A stretch of DNA of 64,000 nucleotides, taken from positions 1,178,001 through 1,242,000 of the forward strand of contig NZ_CP113056.1 in NCBI RefSeq assembly GCF_026625645.1, written 5' to 3'. The notes below the pieces were generated by a model. It worked only from the letters and a program-made list of their open reading frames with translations, ran no database searches and was not told where the DNA came from. Of the stretch, positions 46,557 through 55,669 are shown one piece after another (within the stretch, counting starts at the first letter, position 1; every line of letters starts with the position of its first letter). This DNA comes from Ancylobacter sp. SL191 (GTDB taxonomy: Bacteria > Pseudomonadota > Alphaproteobacteria > Rhizobiales > Xanthobacteraceae). The position numbers and the translations under genes were made by a program.

Positions 46557-47711
46557 TTACTGGACCGGTGGGGCGGCGTGCGTCGCCTCGTCGCTTGCCG
46601 TCTCGCCCTCGACCGTGCCGGTGGCCGGCGTCGCCGTCTCGGTGGAGGCGGTGCGGATCAGCGAGGCGAGCAGGCGCTTGCGCTTGGCCTCGTAGTAATA
46701 GCCCTTGGAATAGAGCACCACGGCGCGCGTCTCGTCGCGCCCGGCGGTGCGGTAGGCATTGGCGAGATAGGCCACCGCATAGGTCATGTTGGTGTCGGCA
46801 TCGAGCAGGTCTTTCGGCTCGCCGCGAAAGCCGAGGGCGCGGGCGGTGTCGACGCGTATCTGCATGAGTCCCCAATAGGGCCCGTTGCGCCGGGTCGGCT
46901 CGAACTTGCTCTCGCGCCACGCCACACGGCGCACCAGCCATGTCGGTACATCGTAGCGCGCGGCGTGGCGCTCGATCAGCGCCTCGATATGCGGGGGCGC
47001 GCGGTCGGCCGTGGCGCGCGTCGCGGCGGGCTCCGGCGTGTCGTCGATCGGCCGGGCGGCGTCTTCCTGTTCCGCCCCGGCCGCCTCATCCTCGGGCGCG
47101 GCCTCAGCGTCCGCTGCGGCTTCCGGCTTGGGCGCGCGCAGCATAGCCAAGCCGGCGGCAGGCGGCGGCGCGAAGGCGAGAGGCTCAGCTGCACGGGGCT
47201 CGGGGGTGTCTGGCTCGGCGGCGCGCGGTGGCGGAAGGGGCGCGATGGAGGCGAGAACGATGCGCTTCTCGGCCAGACGCTTGGGCGGCAGCGGCACCAC
47301 GGCGAGCTCGGCCGTAGGCGCCGCCACGGCGGGGGAAGCTATGGCCGGCGCGGGCGCCGCGGTCCTTGCCGCTACCGTGCCTACCGGCCGCTGGAGGCTG
47401 GTGGCGGTCGCCTGTGCCGGCGGTCGGGCGACGAAATGTTCGGTCGGCAGGCTTGCGGCGGGCGGCTCAACGAGCCAGTCGCCATAGGAGGGCGCGACCA
47501 TGGCCGCACCGGCGCCGGGAACGAGCAGCGCCAGCGTCACGGTGCTGCCCGCTGGAGCGACGAGCGGGCCCCCGGCGCCCTGGCTCGGGCGCGCATCGGT
47601 CGCCCTTGCGGTGCCGGGTACTGTGGCGACGAGGCCAGCTGCCGCGAGCGCGACGGCGGTGAGCACAGGGGACCGTCCGCCGGCCCGCCAATATGTCGTT
47701 CGCTGTTTCAC
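46557..47711 (-). CDS. Lytic transglycosylase (SLT domain) with long disordered N-terminus
   Basis: This 384-residue periplasmic or membrane-anchored peptidoglycan lytic enzyme has a hydrophobic export signal near residues 17-36. A long Pro/Ala-rich low-complexity region fills most of the first 240 residues. The SLT domain follows: DVPTWLVRRVAWRESKFEPTRRNGPYWGLMQIRVDTARALGF, with the catalytic Glu in RESKF and the GLMQI motif, then NMTYAVAYLANAY. It stands alone, with its promoter in the 76-base gap to the Rrf2 gene. Confidence 0.88.
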   Translation of the reverse strand: MKQRTTYWRAGGRSPVLTAVALAAAGLVATVPGTARATDARPSQGAGGPLVAPAGSTVTLALLVPGAGAAMVAPSYGDWLVEPPAASLPTEHFVARPPAQATATSLQRPVGTVAARTAAPAPAIASPAVAAPTAELAVVPLPPKRLAEKRIVLASIAPLPPPRAAEPDTPEPRAAEPLAFAPPPAAGLAMLRAPKPEAAADAEAAPEDEAAGAEQEDAARPIDDTPEPAATRATADRAPPHIEALIERHAARYDVPTWLVRRVAWRESKFEPTRRNGPYWGLMQIRVDTARALGFRGEPKDLLDADTNMTYAVAYLANAYRTAGRDETRAVVLYSKGYYYEAKRKRLLASLIRTASTETATPATGTVEGETASDEATHAAPPVQ

Positions 47712-47787
47712 GCGTGCTGACTAGCACAGTTCGCCGCGTGTCGAAACGTTGCCGCCGCACCGCAGGTCGCCCGCGCTTCCCGACGGG

Positions 47788-48237
47788 TCAGATGTGGTAC
47801 ATCAGGTCGATGTCGGCATTGTCGGAAAAGGCCAGCATGTCCTTGAGCGACATGCGGTCGAGAATGTCCGACATGGCGTCGCGCACCTTGGTCATGGTGA
47901 TGCGCACGGCGCAGCTGCCGAGGTCGCGGCAGTCCTGGCAGGGCACATAGGCGCTCTTGCTGGCGCAGCCGATCGGTGCCAGCGGACCATCCAGCACGCG
48001 GATGATGTGGCCGACGCGGATATCGGTGATCGAGCGCGAGAGCGCATAGCCGCCGCCCGGCCCCTTGCGCGAGCGCAGCATGCCGGCATTGCGCAGGTCG
48101 AGAAGAATGGCGTCGAGGAACTTCTTCGGAATGTTGTTCGCCGTGGCGATCTCCTGGCCGAGAGAATTCTTCCCTTCCGGTTGACGGGCAAGGTACAGCA
48201 TTGCCTTAAGGCCATACTTGCCCCTGTTGGTCAGCAT
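47788..48237 (-). CDS. Rrf2-family transcriptional regulator
   Basis: This 149-residue Rrf2 protein opens with MLTNRGKYGLKAMLYLARQP and has a winged helix ending in KGPGGGYALSRSITDIRVGHIIR. Cys91, Cys100, Cys103 and Cys109 (CASKSAYVPCQDCRDLGSC) could hold an iron-sulfur cluster as in IscR, NsrR or RirA. It is divergent from the metal P-type ATPase 230 bases away, so it may control that gene in response to iron, oxygen or NO. Which signal applies cannot be told from sequence. Confidence 0.85.
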   Translation of the reverse strand: MLTNRGKYGLKAMLYLARQPEGKNSLGQEIATANNIPKKFLDAILLDLRNAGMLRSRKGPGGGYALSRSITDIRVGHIIRVLDGPLAPIGCASKSAYVPCQDCRDLGSCAVRITMTKVRDAMSDILDRMSLKDMLAFSDNADIDLMYHI

Positions 48238-48467
48238 GTGCGGTCGGTCCTCGGCCGATGATGGGAGGGCTCCGCGAATGTGGCGCCTTGTTCTTCATGT
48301 GCCAGTCTCGTGCGGCCCAATCAACGGGCCGCGCCCGTGTGATGGCCGGCGCATGCGGTTTCCCGCCGTCCGGTCGGCGCTGGACGGGGGGTAGCGCCCG
48401 GCGCATCATCAACCGGCGCGCGCGTCCTCGCCGCCGCGGCGGTGCGCCGCGCGCGGGGAGCGCGGCG

Positions 48468-50339
48468 ATGCAACCGGTAAACACCGACCATAAGGGCCGG
48501 ATTCGCACGACGCTGCTCGCTGTCGCGGCGGGCGGGCTGGCGATCGGCCTCGCCCTGCACTTCGGCGGGCTGGCGGGCGGCGCCATACTCGCCTGGCGGC
48601 TCGGTGTGCTGCCGGTGCTGGCGGGGCTGGTGGTGGAGATCATCAGCAGCCTGCGGCGTGGCGAGGTCGGGCTCGACATCGTCGCCGCCCTTGCCATGGG
48701 CGCCGCGCTGGCGGCGGGGGAAACGCTCGCCGCTGCCGTCGTGGCGCTGATGTATTCCGGCGGCAGCTTTCTGGAGAGCTTCGCCGAGGGCCGGGCCCGG
48801 CGCGAGATGCAGGCTTTGCTCGCCCGCGTGCCGCGCACCGCGACGCGCTATGGTGACACTGGCCTCACCGAGGTGCCGCTCGCCGCCATCGCCCCCGGCG
48901 ACCGGCTGCTGATCCGCCAGGGCGATGTCGTGCCGGTGGATGGCACGGTGGCGACGACTTCCGCCTTTCTCGACACCGCCGCGCTCACCGGCGAGTCGCT
49001 GCCCCAGCGGCTGGCGCGCGGTGCCGAGGCGCTGAGCGGGGCGACCAATGCGGGCGAGGCGTTTGATCTTCTCGCCACAAGGCGGGCGCAGGAGAGCACC
49101 TATGCCGGCATCGTGCGGCTGGTCGATGAGGCGCAGCGCTCCAAGGCGCCGATGGCCCGGCTCGCCGACCGTTGGTCGCTCGGCTTCCTCGCCGTCACGG
49201 TCGCGCTGGCGACGGCGGCCTATGTCGCGACCGGCGACCCGATCCGCGCCGTCGCCGTGCTGGTGGTGGCGACGCCCTGCCCGCTGATCCTCGCCGTGCC
49301 GGTGGCGCTGGTCGCCGGCCTGTCGCGCGCCGCGCAGTTCGGCGTGCTCATCAAGGGTGGCGCGCCGCTGGAAGCGATGGCCCGGGTGCGCACGCTGATC
49401 CTCGACAAGACCGGCACGCTCACGCAGGGCCGGCCGGAGATCGTCACCCTCGCCCCGGTTGCCGGCGGCACGGCGGACGAGATGCTGCGCCTCGCCGCCG
49501 GGCTGGAGCAAGCCTCGCAGCACCCGATGGCGCGGGCGCTGGTGGCGAGCGCGCGGGCGCGTGGTCTCACCCTCGCCTTGCCCGAGGCGGTGGAGGAACT
49601 ACCGGGCGAGGGGCTTTCCGGCACGGTGGAGGGGCGAGGCGTCGCGGTGGGCGGGCCGGCCTATATCGCCGCGCGTCTCGCCACCGCGATGCCGGCGCCG
49701 CCGCCGCACATGGCGGGTTCCGTGCTGGTCGCCATCGCGCTCGACGGGGGGCTAGCCGGTTACATCGTCATGGCCGATCCGCTGCGGGAGGGCGTGGGCG
49801 CCGTGCTGGCCGGGCTGCGGGCGCAGGGCATCGCCCGCCTGCTGCTGGCAACCGGCGACCGGGCCGAGGTCGCCGCGCGCATCGCCGGCGGGCTCGGGCT
49901 CGACGGCCTGCATAGCGGGCTCTCCCCGGACCAGAAGGTCGACCTGGTGCGCGCCGAGCGCCGGCACGGCCCGGTGATGATGGTCGGCGACGGGGTGAAC
50001 GACGCCCCGGCGCTCGCCGCCGCCGATGTCGGTGTCGCCATGGGCGCGCGCGGCGCCGCCGCCAGTGCGGAGGCCGCCGATGTGGTGCTGCTGGTCGACC
50101 GCATCGACCCGCTGGTGGCGGGCCTCGCCATCGCCCGCGGCGCGCGCGCCATCGCGCTGCAGAGCGTGGCGGTGGGTATCGGCCTGTCGGTGCTCGGCAT
50201 GGTGGCGGCGGCGTTCGGCTATCTCGCCCCGGTGCAGGGCGCGCTGCTTCAGGAGGCGATCGACGTCGCCGTCATCCTCAACGCGCTGCGGGCGCTGCGC
50301 CTCATGCCGCCCGGAGTGGCGAAGGGCGCGGGGGGGTGA
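48468..50339 (+). CDS. Heavy-metal P-type ATPase with TPCP membrane motif
   Basis: This 623-residue P1B-type metal pump has the phosphorylation motif DKTGT (313-317), TGES (174-177) and the metal-gate motif TPCP (269-272) where Cu and Zn/Cd pumps have CPC. No N-terminal metal-binding domain is present. The conserved hinge GDGVNDAPALAAADVGVAMG is intact. The ATG at 48468 has GGGGAG about eight bases upstream; a longer frame from 48258 lacks similarity. The TPCP type is reported for the P1B-5 group (Ni/Fe), but no hemerythrin domain follows. The transported metal is unassigned. Confidence 0.85.
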   Translation: MQPVNTDHKGRIRTTLLAVAAGGLAIGLALHFGGLAGGAILAWRLGVLPVLAGLVVEIISSLRRGEVGLDIVAALAMGAALAAGETLAAAVVALMYSGGSFLESFAEGRARREMQALLARVPRTATRYGDTGLTEVPLAAIAPGDRLLIRQGDVVPVDGTVATTSAFLDTAALTGESLPQRLARGAEALSGATNAGEAFDLLATRRAQESTYAGIVRLVDEAQRSKAPMARLADRWSLGFLAVTVALATAAYVATGDPIRAVAVLVVATPCPLILAVPVALVAGLSRAAQFGVLIKGGAPLEAMARVRTLILDKTGTLTQGRPEIVTLAPVAGGTADEMLRLAAGLEQASQHPMARALVASARARGLTLALPEAVEELPGEGLSGTVEGRGVAVGGPAYIAARLATAMPAPPPHMAGSVLVAIALDGGLAGYIVMADPLREGVGAVLAGLRAQGIARLLLATGDRAEVAARIAGGLGLDGLHSGLSPDQKVDLVRAERRHGPVMMVGDGVNDAPALAAADVGVAMGARGAAASAEAADVVLLVDRIDPLVAGLAIARGARAIALQSVAVGIGLSVLGMVAAAFGYLAPVQGALLQEAIDVAVILNALRALRLMPPGVAKGAGG

Positions 50340-50411
50340 TGCGACCGACAGAACTTCGACAGGTTGAGGGAGCTAGGCGACAGGGGGGAGCAAGATGAAG
50401 GGAGGGGCAAA

Positions 50412-50909
50412 GTGCCCGATCGTGCTGAGACCCGGCGTGTCCGCCACCGCCTCGCCCGCCGCATCCGTCAGGTCCGTGCCTGTTTCACCCCGCTCTGCTT
50501 CATCAACGGCGCCGCCGCGGCCTGCGTGGCCATCACCAGCCTGTTGGCGCCGGGTGGCTCTGCCGCTCATATCATTGCTGGCGGCATCGGCGCCGCGCTG
50601 GTGATCGCCGGCCTGTTCTGGGCGGCCGACCACGCCGGCGGCCGGCCCGGCCTGCGTCTGCCCGCCATATCGCTGCTGCTGACCGTGCTGTCGGTGGTCA
50701 GCCTCGGCGGCGCGATGATGACCGGGGTGCATCTGGCGGTGGCGCCAGAGCTGGATCTGGCGAGCGCGGCCAGCCTGCATGGCCGCATGGCCCTTCTGGC
50801 GCTGCTGTGCGCGCCGCTGGGCCTTGCCGGCGCCGTGCAGCTGCGGCTCGCCCGACTTCCCAGAGCGTCCGCGCCGCCGGCACCGACTTTGTCCCTCGGT
50901 GCGCGATGA
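50412..50909 (+). CDS. Small membrane protein upstream of glycosyltransferase cassette
   Basis: This 165-residue protein has about four hydrophobic segments (FINGAAAACVAITSLLAPG; AHIIAGGIGAALVIAGLFWAA; LPAISLLLTVLSVVSLGGAMM; MALLALLCAPLGLAGAV) and a basic N-terminus. I do not recognise the family. The GTG at 50412 has GGGAGGGG upstream. Its stop overlaps the glycosyltransferase start by four bases (ATGA), so it belongs to the sugar-transfer cassette, perhaps as a flippase-like or scaffold subunit. Confidence 0.6.
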   Translation: MPDRAETRRVRHRLARRIRQVRACFTPLCFINGAAAACVAITSLLAPGGSAAHIIAGGIGAALVIAGLFWAADHAGGRPGLRLPAISLLLTVLSVVSLGGAMMTGVHLAVAPELDLASAASLHGRMALLALLCAPLGLAGAVQLRLARLPRASAPPAPTLSLGAR

Positions 50910-51748
50910 CGGTGGCGGTCGACATGGAGAGCTTCCACCCGTCCAGAACCGCCCCGGCGACCGCGATGCCGGAGGCGCGCGCGCCGTTTGCCGCCGCATG
51001 GGTGCTCCCGGGGGCGATGCCGGCGCCGGGCCTGCCCGACATCTCCGTGGTCATCCCCGCGCGCGACGAGGCCGGCGCCATCGCGCCGCTGCTGGCCGAG
51101 ATTGCCGCCGCGCTGGCCGGGGAGCACTATGAGATCATCGTGGTGGATGACGGCTCGGCCGACGCCACGGCGGCCGTCGTCACCGAGGTCGCGGCGGCAC
51201 AGCCGGAAGTGACGCTGCTGCGCCATCGCCGCTCGCACGGCCAGAGCGCGGCCATCCGTTCCGGGGTGGACGCGGCGCTCGGCTGGATTATCGTCACCCT
51301 CGACGCCGACGGGCAGAACGACCCGGCCGACATTCCCGCTTTGCTCGCGCTCTACCGCGACGCCACCCGCGGGCCGTATGTGCGCATGATCGCCGGCCAG
51401 CGGCGGCGGCGCAATGACAGCGTCGTCAAGCGCCTGTCCTCGCGCATCGCCAACCGGGTGCGCGGCGCGCTGCTCGGCGACGGCATCGTCGATACCGGCT
51501 GCGGGCTGAAAGTGTTCGATCGCGCCACCTATCTGCGGCTTCCCTATTTCGACCACATGCACCGGTTCCTCCCGGCTCTGGTGCAGCGCGAAGGCGGCGT
51601 GGTATTAACTCACCCGGTGAACCACCGCCCGCGCTCCGCCGGCCGCTCCAAATACGGCACCTGGAACCGGCTCTGGGTCGGCCTCATCGATCTCGCCGGG
51701 GTGATGTGGCTGACGTCGCGCATGAGCCGGCCGGAGGTGCATTCATGA
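50906..51748 (+). CDS. Family 2 glycosyltransferase (dolichol-phosphate mannosyltransferase-like)
   Basis: This 280-residue GT-A fold glycosyltransferase of the Dpm1/ArnC group transfers a sugar from a nucleotide to a polyprenyl phosphate. The core reads DISVVIPARDEAGAIAPLLAEI, IIVVDDGSADATAA and the DxD motif in VTLDADGQNDP, followed by GCGLKVFDR. It lacks the two C-terminal membrane helices of ArnC; the next small gene may supply the membrane part. It overlaps its neighbours by four bases on both sides. The sugar is unknown. Confidence 0.85.
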   Translation: MTVAVDMESFHPSRTAPATAMPEARAPFAAAWVLPGAMPAPGLPDISVVIPARDEAGAIAPLLAEIAAALAGEHYEIIVVDDGSADATAAVVTEVAAAQPEVTLLRHRRSHGQSAAIRSGVDAALGWIIVTLDADGQNDPADIPALLALYRDATRGPYVRMIAGQRRRRNDSVVKRLSSRIANRVRGALLGDGIVDTGCGLKVFDRATYLRLPYFDHMHRFLPALVQREGGVVLTHPVNHRPRSAGRSKYGTWNRLWVGLIDLAGVMWLTSRMSRPEVHS

Positions 51749-52035
51749 TCGCGGGTCTCTGGCTGGGTATCGGTCTTGTCGGGCAGGCCATGTTCTCGGC
51801 GCGCTTCCTCGTCCAGTGGTGGGCGAGCGAGCGCGAGGGGCGCAGCGTCATCCCGCACAGCTTCTGGTATCTGAGCATCGCCGGCTCGCTGAGCCTCGTC
51901 GCCTACGCGCTCTACCAGCGCGACCCGGTGTTCATCATCGGCCAAGGCGCGGGCCTTGCCATCTACATGCGCAACATCCGCCTGATCCGCCGTCAGAGCC
52001 GGGCGCCGGAGGCGCGGGTTGAAAGCGCCGCCTGA
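51745..52035 (+). CDS. LAB_N (lipid-A-disaccharide synthase N-terminal-like) membrane protein
   Basis: This 96-residue inner-membrane protein has three hydrophobic helices. GQAMFSARFLVQWWASEREGRSVIP and FWYLSIAGSLSLVAYALYQRDPVFIIGQG match the LAB_N domain (PF07578), often found between a polyprenyl-phosphate glycosyltransferase and an ArnT-like transferase. Such proteins may flip or position the lipid-linked sugar. The ATGA overlap at the start and the 17-base overlap at the end couple it to both partners. Confidence 0.86.
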   Translation: MIAGLWLGIGLVGQAMFSARFLVQWWASEREGRSVIPHSFWYLSIAGSLSLVAYALYQRDPVFIIGQGAGLAIYMRNIRLIRRQSRAPEARVESAA

Positions 52036-53581
52036 GGGCTTCGTCCCTGCCCCTGCCAAAAGTGTCGCCGGCCCGCTCGCGTTGGCCCTCGCTTTGTCCG
52101 TGTTCACCGTCGCGCTGACGCTGACGTTGCGTGGGGCCTATCCCGTCGACGAGACGCGCTATCTCACCGTCGCCTGGGAGATGTGGAACTCCGGCGACGC
52201 GGTGCTGCTGCATCTCAATGGCGAGCCCTACAGCCACAAGCCGCCGCTGCTGTTCTGGCTGATCAACCTCGCCTGGCACGTCACTGGCCCGCAGGAATGG
52301 AGCGCCCGGCTGATGCCGGCGCTGTTCCTGCCCTTGAGCGTGCTGGCGACCTACCGGCTCGGCCGCGATCTCGCCGGCCCGGTGCTGGGCGCCCGCGCGG
52401 CGCTGGTGCTGGCCGGCTTTACCGTCTACGCCGCGCTCGCCGCTTCGGTGATGTTCGACGCCATGCTGACGCTGGCCACCATCACCGCGCTGATCGGCCT
52501 GTTGCGCGCCGGCCGGCATCAGCCGCGCGGCTGGGCGCTGTTCGGCGTCGCGCTGGCGCTCGGCCTGCTCGCCAAGGGGCCGGTGATGCTGGTGCATGTG
52601 CTGCCGGCCGCGCTGCTCGCCCCGCTCTGGGTCGAGGGCGCGATGAACTGGCGGCGCTGGTATGGGCTGACGCTCGGCACGGCGCTGCTCGCCGGCATCC
52701 CCGTGCTGGCCTGGGCGCTGGCGGCGGGCGGCGCGGGCGGCGGGGAATTCGCCGGCACGCTCCTGTGGCACCAGACAGCGGGCCGCATGGTCGAAGCCTT
52801 CGCCCATCGTCGGCCGTTCTGGTTCTATCTGCCGCTGCTCCCGCTGCTGCTGTTCCCCTGGTGGTGCCTCCAGGGCTTCTGGAACCGGGCGGCGCTCGCC
52901 CCGCTGTGGCGGGAGCGGGCGTGGCGGCTGCCGGTCATCATGGCCGCCGGCACCTTCCTCATCATGTCGGCGATCTCCAGCAAGCAGCTGCATTATCTGT
53001 TGCCGGTGCTGCCGGCGGCGGCGCTGATCCTTGCCCGGCTGATCGGCGACGCCCCGCGCCGCAGCGAGACCGGGCCGGCGCTCGCCGTGCTGATCGCGGG
53101 GCTCGCCTTGCTGGCGGGCGCGCTGCTGGCGCCGCGCTACCCGCAGCTTCTGCCGCCGCTGGCGGTGGGACCGGGCCTGCTGCTGATCGCGCTCGCCGTG
53201 CCGGTCTGGGCGCTGCGCCAGCGGTGCTGGAGCGCCGGCGCGGCCGTGACGGGCGCGCTGCTGCTGGCTGGCTTTCTCGAAGCAGGAATGGGACGCGTGC
53301 CGGCCTTCGATCTCGCGCCGCTGGTCGCCCGGCTCGACACGGCGCGGCCGATCGCGGTGGTCGGTATCTATGAGGGCGAGATCGGCTATCTGGCGCGGCT
53401 CACCCGCCCGGTCGACCTGCCGACCCTCGCCGAACTGCCGGCCTGGCGCGCCGCCCATCCCGACGGGCAGATCATCGCGCGCTTCAAGCCCGGTCTGGCG
53501 CCGCTGGCTGAGCCGCCGCTCTGGGAGCAGCCCTTCGTCAAGGAGCGGCTCGCTCTGTGGCCGGCAAGCCCGGCGCGCTGA
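52019..53581 (+). CDS. ArnT-like family 39 glycosyltransferase
   Basis: This 520-residue integral membrane transferase moves a sugar from a polyprenyl-phosphate donor onto an envelope acceptor, probably lipid A or a glycan. The first periplasmic loop contains PVDETRYLTVAWEMWNSGD, with the acidic residues of the GT-C active site, and HKPPLLFWLI. About twelve hydrophobic segments follow. The TTG start at 52019 is used because GGAGG lies about six bases upstream and the frame overlaps the LAB_N gene. The sugar and acceptor are unknown. Confidence 0.85.
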   Translation: MKAPPEGFVPAPAKSVAGPLALALALSVFTVALTLTLRGAYPVDETRYLTVAWEMWNSGDAVLLHLNGEPYSHKPPLLFWLINLAWHVTGPQEWSARLMPALFLPLSVLATYRLGRDLAGPVLGARAALVLAGFTVYAALAASVMFDAMLTLATITALIGLLRAGRHQPRGWALFGVALALGLLAKGPVMLVHVLPAALLAPLWVEGAMNWRRWYGLTLGTALLAGIPVLAWALAAGGAGGGEFAGTLLWHQTAGRMVEAFAHRRPFWFYLPLLPLLLFPWWCLQGFWNRAALAPLWRERAWRLPVIMAAGTFLIMSAISSKQLHYLLPVLPAAALILARLIGDAPRRSETGPALAVLIAGLALLAGALLAPRYPQLLPPLAVGPGLLLIALAVPVWALRQRCWSAGAAVTGALLLAGFLEAGMGRVPAFDLAPLVARLDTARPIAVVGIYEGEIGYLARLTRPVDLPTLAELPAWRAAHPDGQIIARFKPGLAPLAEPPLWEQPFVKERLALWPASPAR

Positions 53582-53584
53582 GCC

Positions 53585-54976
53585 TCACGCGGCCTCGGTA
53601 GCGGGGAAACTTATGCGGGCCAGTGTGCCGCGCTCCGGCGCCCGGCCGATCTCGAAGCGGGCGCCGTGCAGCTCGCAGATGCGGCGCACGATCTCCAGCC
53701 CGATGCCGAGCCCGCCGGCCGGCTTGTAGAAGCCCGGCGCGTCCTCGCGCGTCACGCCGCCAAAGCCGATGCCGTCATCGGCCACCTCGACGCTGCCATC
53801 GGGCGCGGAGGCGACGCGGATGGCGACGCCCCGCCCGCCATGGCGCACCGCGTTCTCGATGAGGTTGCGCACCGCGTCGCGCAGCAGCGGCGCGTAGCCG
53901 GCGACCACCGGATCGGTCGACGCCTCGAAGCCGATGGAGGCGCCGGCGCCATAGACGAAGGCGGCGGTGGAGCCGACGACTTCCTCCAGCAGGCGGTCGA
54001 CATGAACCGGGGCGAAGCCACGCTTGTCCACCGCCTCCAGCCGCGCCAGCGCGACCATCTGCTCGAGGAAGCGCGAGAGTTCATCCACCTCGTGGAGCGC
54101 CTGGCGCGCGCGCGGGTGGTCGATGCGCTCCAGTTCCAGCCGGACCACGGCGAGCGGGGTGCGGATTTCGTGCGCGATGGCCGAGGTGAACAGCTTCTGC
54201 CCGGCGACCAGCGCGCGGACCCGTTCATAGGACCGGTTCACCGCCCCGGCGAGCTGGGCGATCTCGCGCGGCATGCCGTCGGTCGGCAGGCCGCTATCGG
54301 GCTTCATCGGGTCAAGCTGCTCGGCGGCGAGGGCGGCGGCGCGCACGGGTTTGAGCGCGGTGTGGATGGAGTAGAGGCTGGCGCCGAGCACGAAGATCAG
54401 AGTCATGCTCATCGGCACCAGCATGTGCTCGGTCACCTCGTCGGCGAAGACGCCCCAGAGCGCGCCCTGCGGATCGCCGTCAATGGCCACCTCGATGAAC
54501 GCCCGCCGCCCGCCGATCTCCACCGTATGGCCGCCGGCGAAGGTCAGCGGGTAACCCTCGCGCAGGATGCGCATCCAGAAGCTCGGCGGGTTGAGATCGA
54601 GCGGGAGGAAATGCTCGGTGCAGGATTCGTCGCAATGCGAGAACAGGATGACGCCGGAGGGCGTGCGCACCCGCGCGACATAGCCCGAGCCTTCCACGTC
54701 GTAGCGGCGGGCGAGGTCTTCCGGCAGCTCGTAGCGCAGCGCCGAGCCGTTCAGGGAGAAGCCCTCGGCCAGTGCCTGCGTCTCGCGCTCCAGCAGCAGG
54801 CGCGAGAGATTGTCGGGATCGGCGGCGTATTCGGCCACCACCGCCACGAGCTGGGCGAGCATGGCGAGCAGCGTGAACAGCACGATGCGCTGGGCAACCA
54901 GCACGCCGAGCGCGCGCCGACCGGTGCGGGCGTTCTGGCGGCGCGTGCCGGCGCCTAAGCCCTTGCTTGTGGTCAT
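53585..54976 (-). CDS. Two-component sensor histidine kinase
   Basis: This 463-residue inner-membrane kinase has TM1 near 30-52, a periplasmic sensor of about 135 residues containing an HCDESC cysteine pair, and TM2 near 187-205. A HAMP-like linker leads to the phosphorylated His269 in SAIAHEIRTPLAVV and to an ATPase domain with NLIENAVRH, DDGIGFGG and PAGGLGIGLEIV. The start overlaps the response-regulator stop by four bases. It is on the strand of PepSY and cytochrome b genes. The signal is unknown; redox or metal is plausible given the neighbours. Confidence 0.9.
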   Translation of the reverse strand: MTTSKGLGAGTRRQNARTGRRALGVLVAQRIVLFTLLAMLAQLVAVVAEYAADPDNLSRLLLERETQALAEGFSLNGSALRYELPEDLARRYDVEGSGYVARVRTPSGVILFSHCDESCTEHFLPLDLNPPSFWMRILREGYPLTFAGGHTVEIGGRRAFIEVAIDGDPQGALWGVFADEVTEHMLVPMSMTLIFVLGASLYSIHTALKPVRAAALAAEQLDPMKPDSGLPTDGMPREIAQLAGAVNRSYERVRALVAGQKLFTSAIAHEIRTPLAVVRLELERIDHPRARQALHEVDELSRFLEQMVALARLEAVDKRGFAPVHVDRLLEEVVGSTAAFVYGAGASIGFEASTDPVVAGYAPLLRDAVRNLIENAVRHGGRGVAIRVASAPDGSVEVADDGIGFGGVTREDAPGFYKPAGGLGIGLEIVRRICELHGARFEIGRAPERGTLARISFPATEAA

Positions 54977-55647
54977 GCCTCGGTCTCGCGCAGCAGATAG
55001 CCGACGCCCCGCACCGTCTCGATGGCGATGCCGGCGTCATGGGCGGCGATCTTCTTGCGCAGGCGCGAGAGATGCAGGTCGATGGCGTTGGCCGAGATGT
55101 CCTCGTCGAAATCGGAGAGCTTGTGCTCCAATACGCGCTTGGGCGTGACCTTGCCGAAATCGCGCATGAGTATTTCCAGCACGGCGCGCTCGCGCGGGGT
55201 GAGCGGCAGGATCTCCTCGCCGCAGCTCACCTCCAGCCGGGAGAGGTCGAAGCGCAGCCGCCCGGCCTCCAGCACCGGCGCCATGGTGGGCGCCCGGCGC
55301 AGCAAGGCCCGGGAGCGGGCGAGCAGTTCGCCATTGTTGAACGGCTTGGTGAGATAGTCGTCGGCGCCGGCGTCCAGGCCGGCGATGCGCTCGTCGATCG
55401 CCCCGCGCGCGGTGAGCACGAGGACGGGAATGGTGCTGCGCTTGCGGCGGATGGCGCGCAGAAAGTCGAGCCCGTCGCCATCCGGCAGGCCGAGGTCGAG
55501 TAGCACGAGGTCGTAGGCATTGGTCTCGACGGCGGCCTCGGCCTCTTCCAGCGAGGCCACCGTGTCGATCCGCCAGCCGGCCTGGCGGATCGTCTCGCTC
55601 ACCAGCTCGCGCAGCCGCTCGCTGTCCTCGACCAGAAGGAGCCTCAT
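54973..55647 (-). CDS. OmpR-family response regulator
   Basis: This 224-residue DNA-binding regulator has a receiver domain (acidic pair ED 7-8, phosphoacceptor Asp51 in LVLLDLGLPDGDG, Lys in DYLTKPFNNGE) and a C-terminal winged helix (VLEHKLSDFDEDISANAIDLHLSRLRKKI, near 150-220). It is paired with the kinase through the ATGA overlap and lies 22 bases after the cytochrome b gene. The likely target is its own operon, which begins with the PepSY gene. Confidence 0.92.
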   Translation of the reverse strand: MRLLLVEDSERLRELVSETIRQAGWRIDTVASLEEAEAAVETNAYDLVLLDLGLPDGDGLDFLRAIRRKRSTIPVLVLTARGAIDERIAGLDAGADDYLTKPFNNGELLARSRALLRRAPTMAPVLEAGRLRFDLSRLEVSCGEEILPLTPRERAVLEILMRDFGKVTPKRVLEHKLSDFDEDISANAIDLHLSRLRKKIAAHDAGIAIETVRGVGYLLRETEA

Positions 55648-55669
55648 GCCAGGCTCCCCCTCGCATCGT

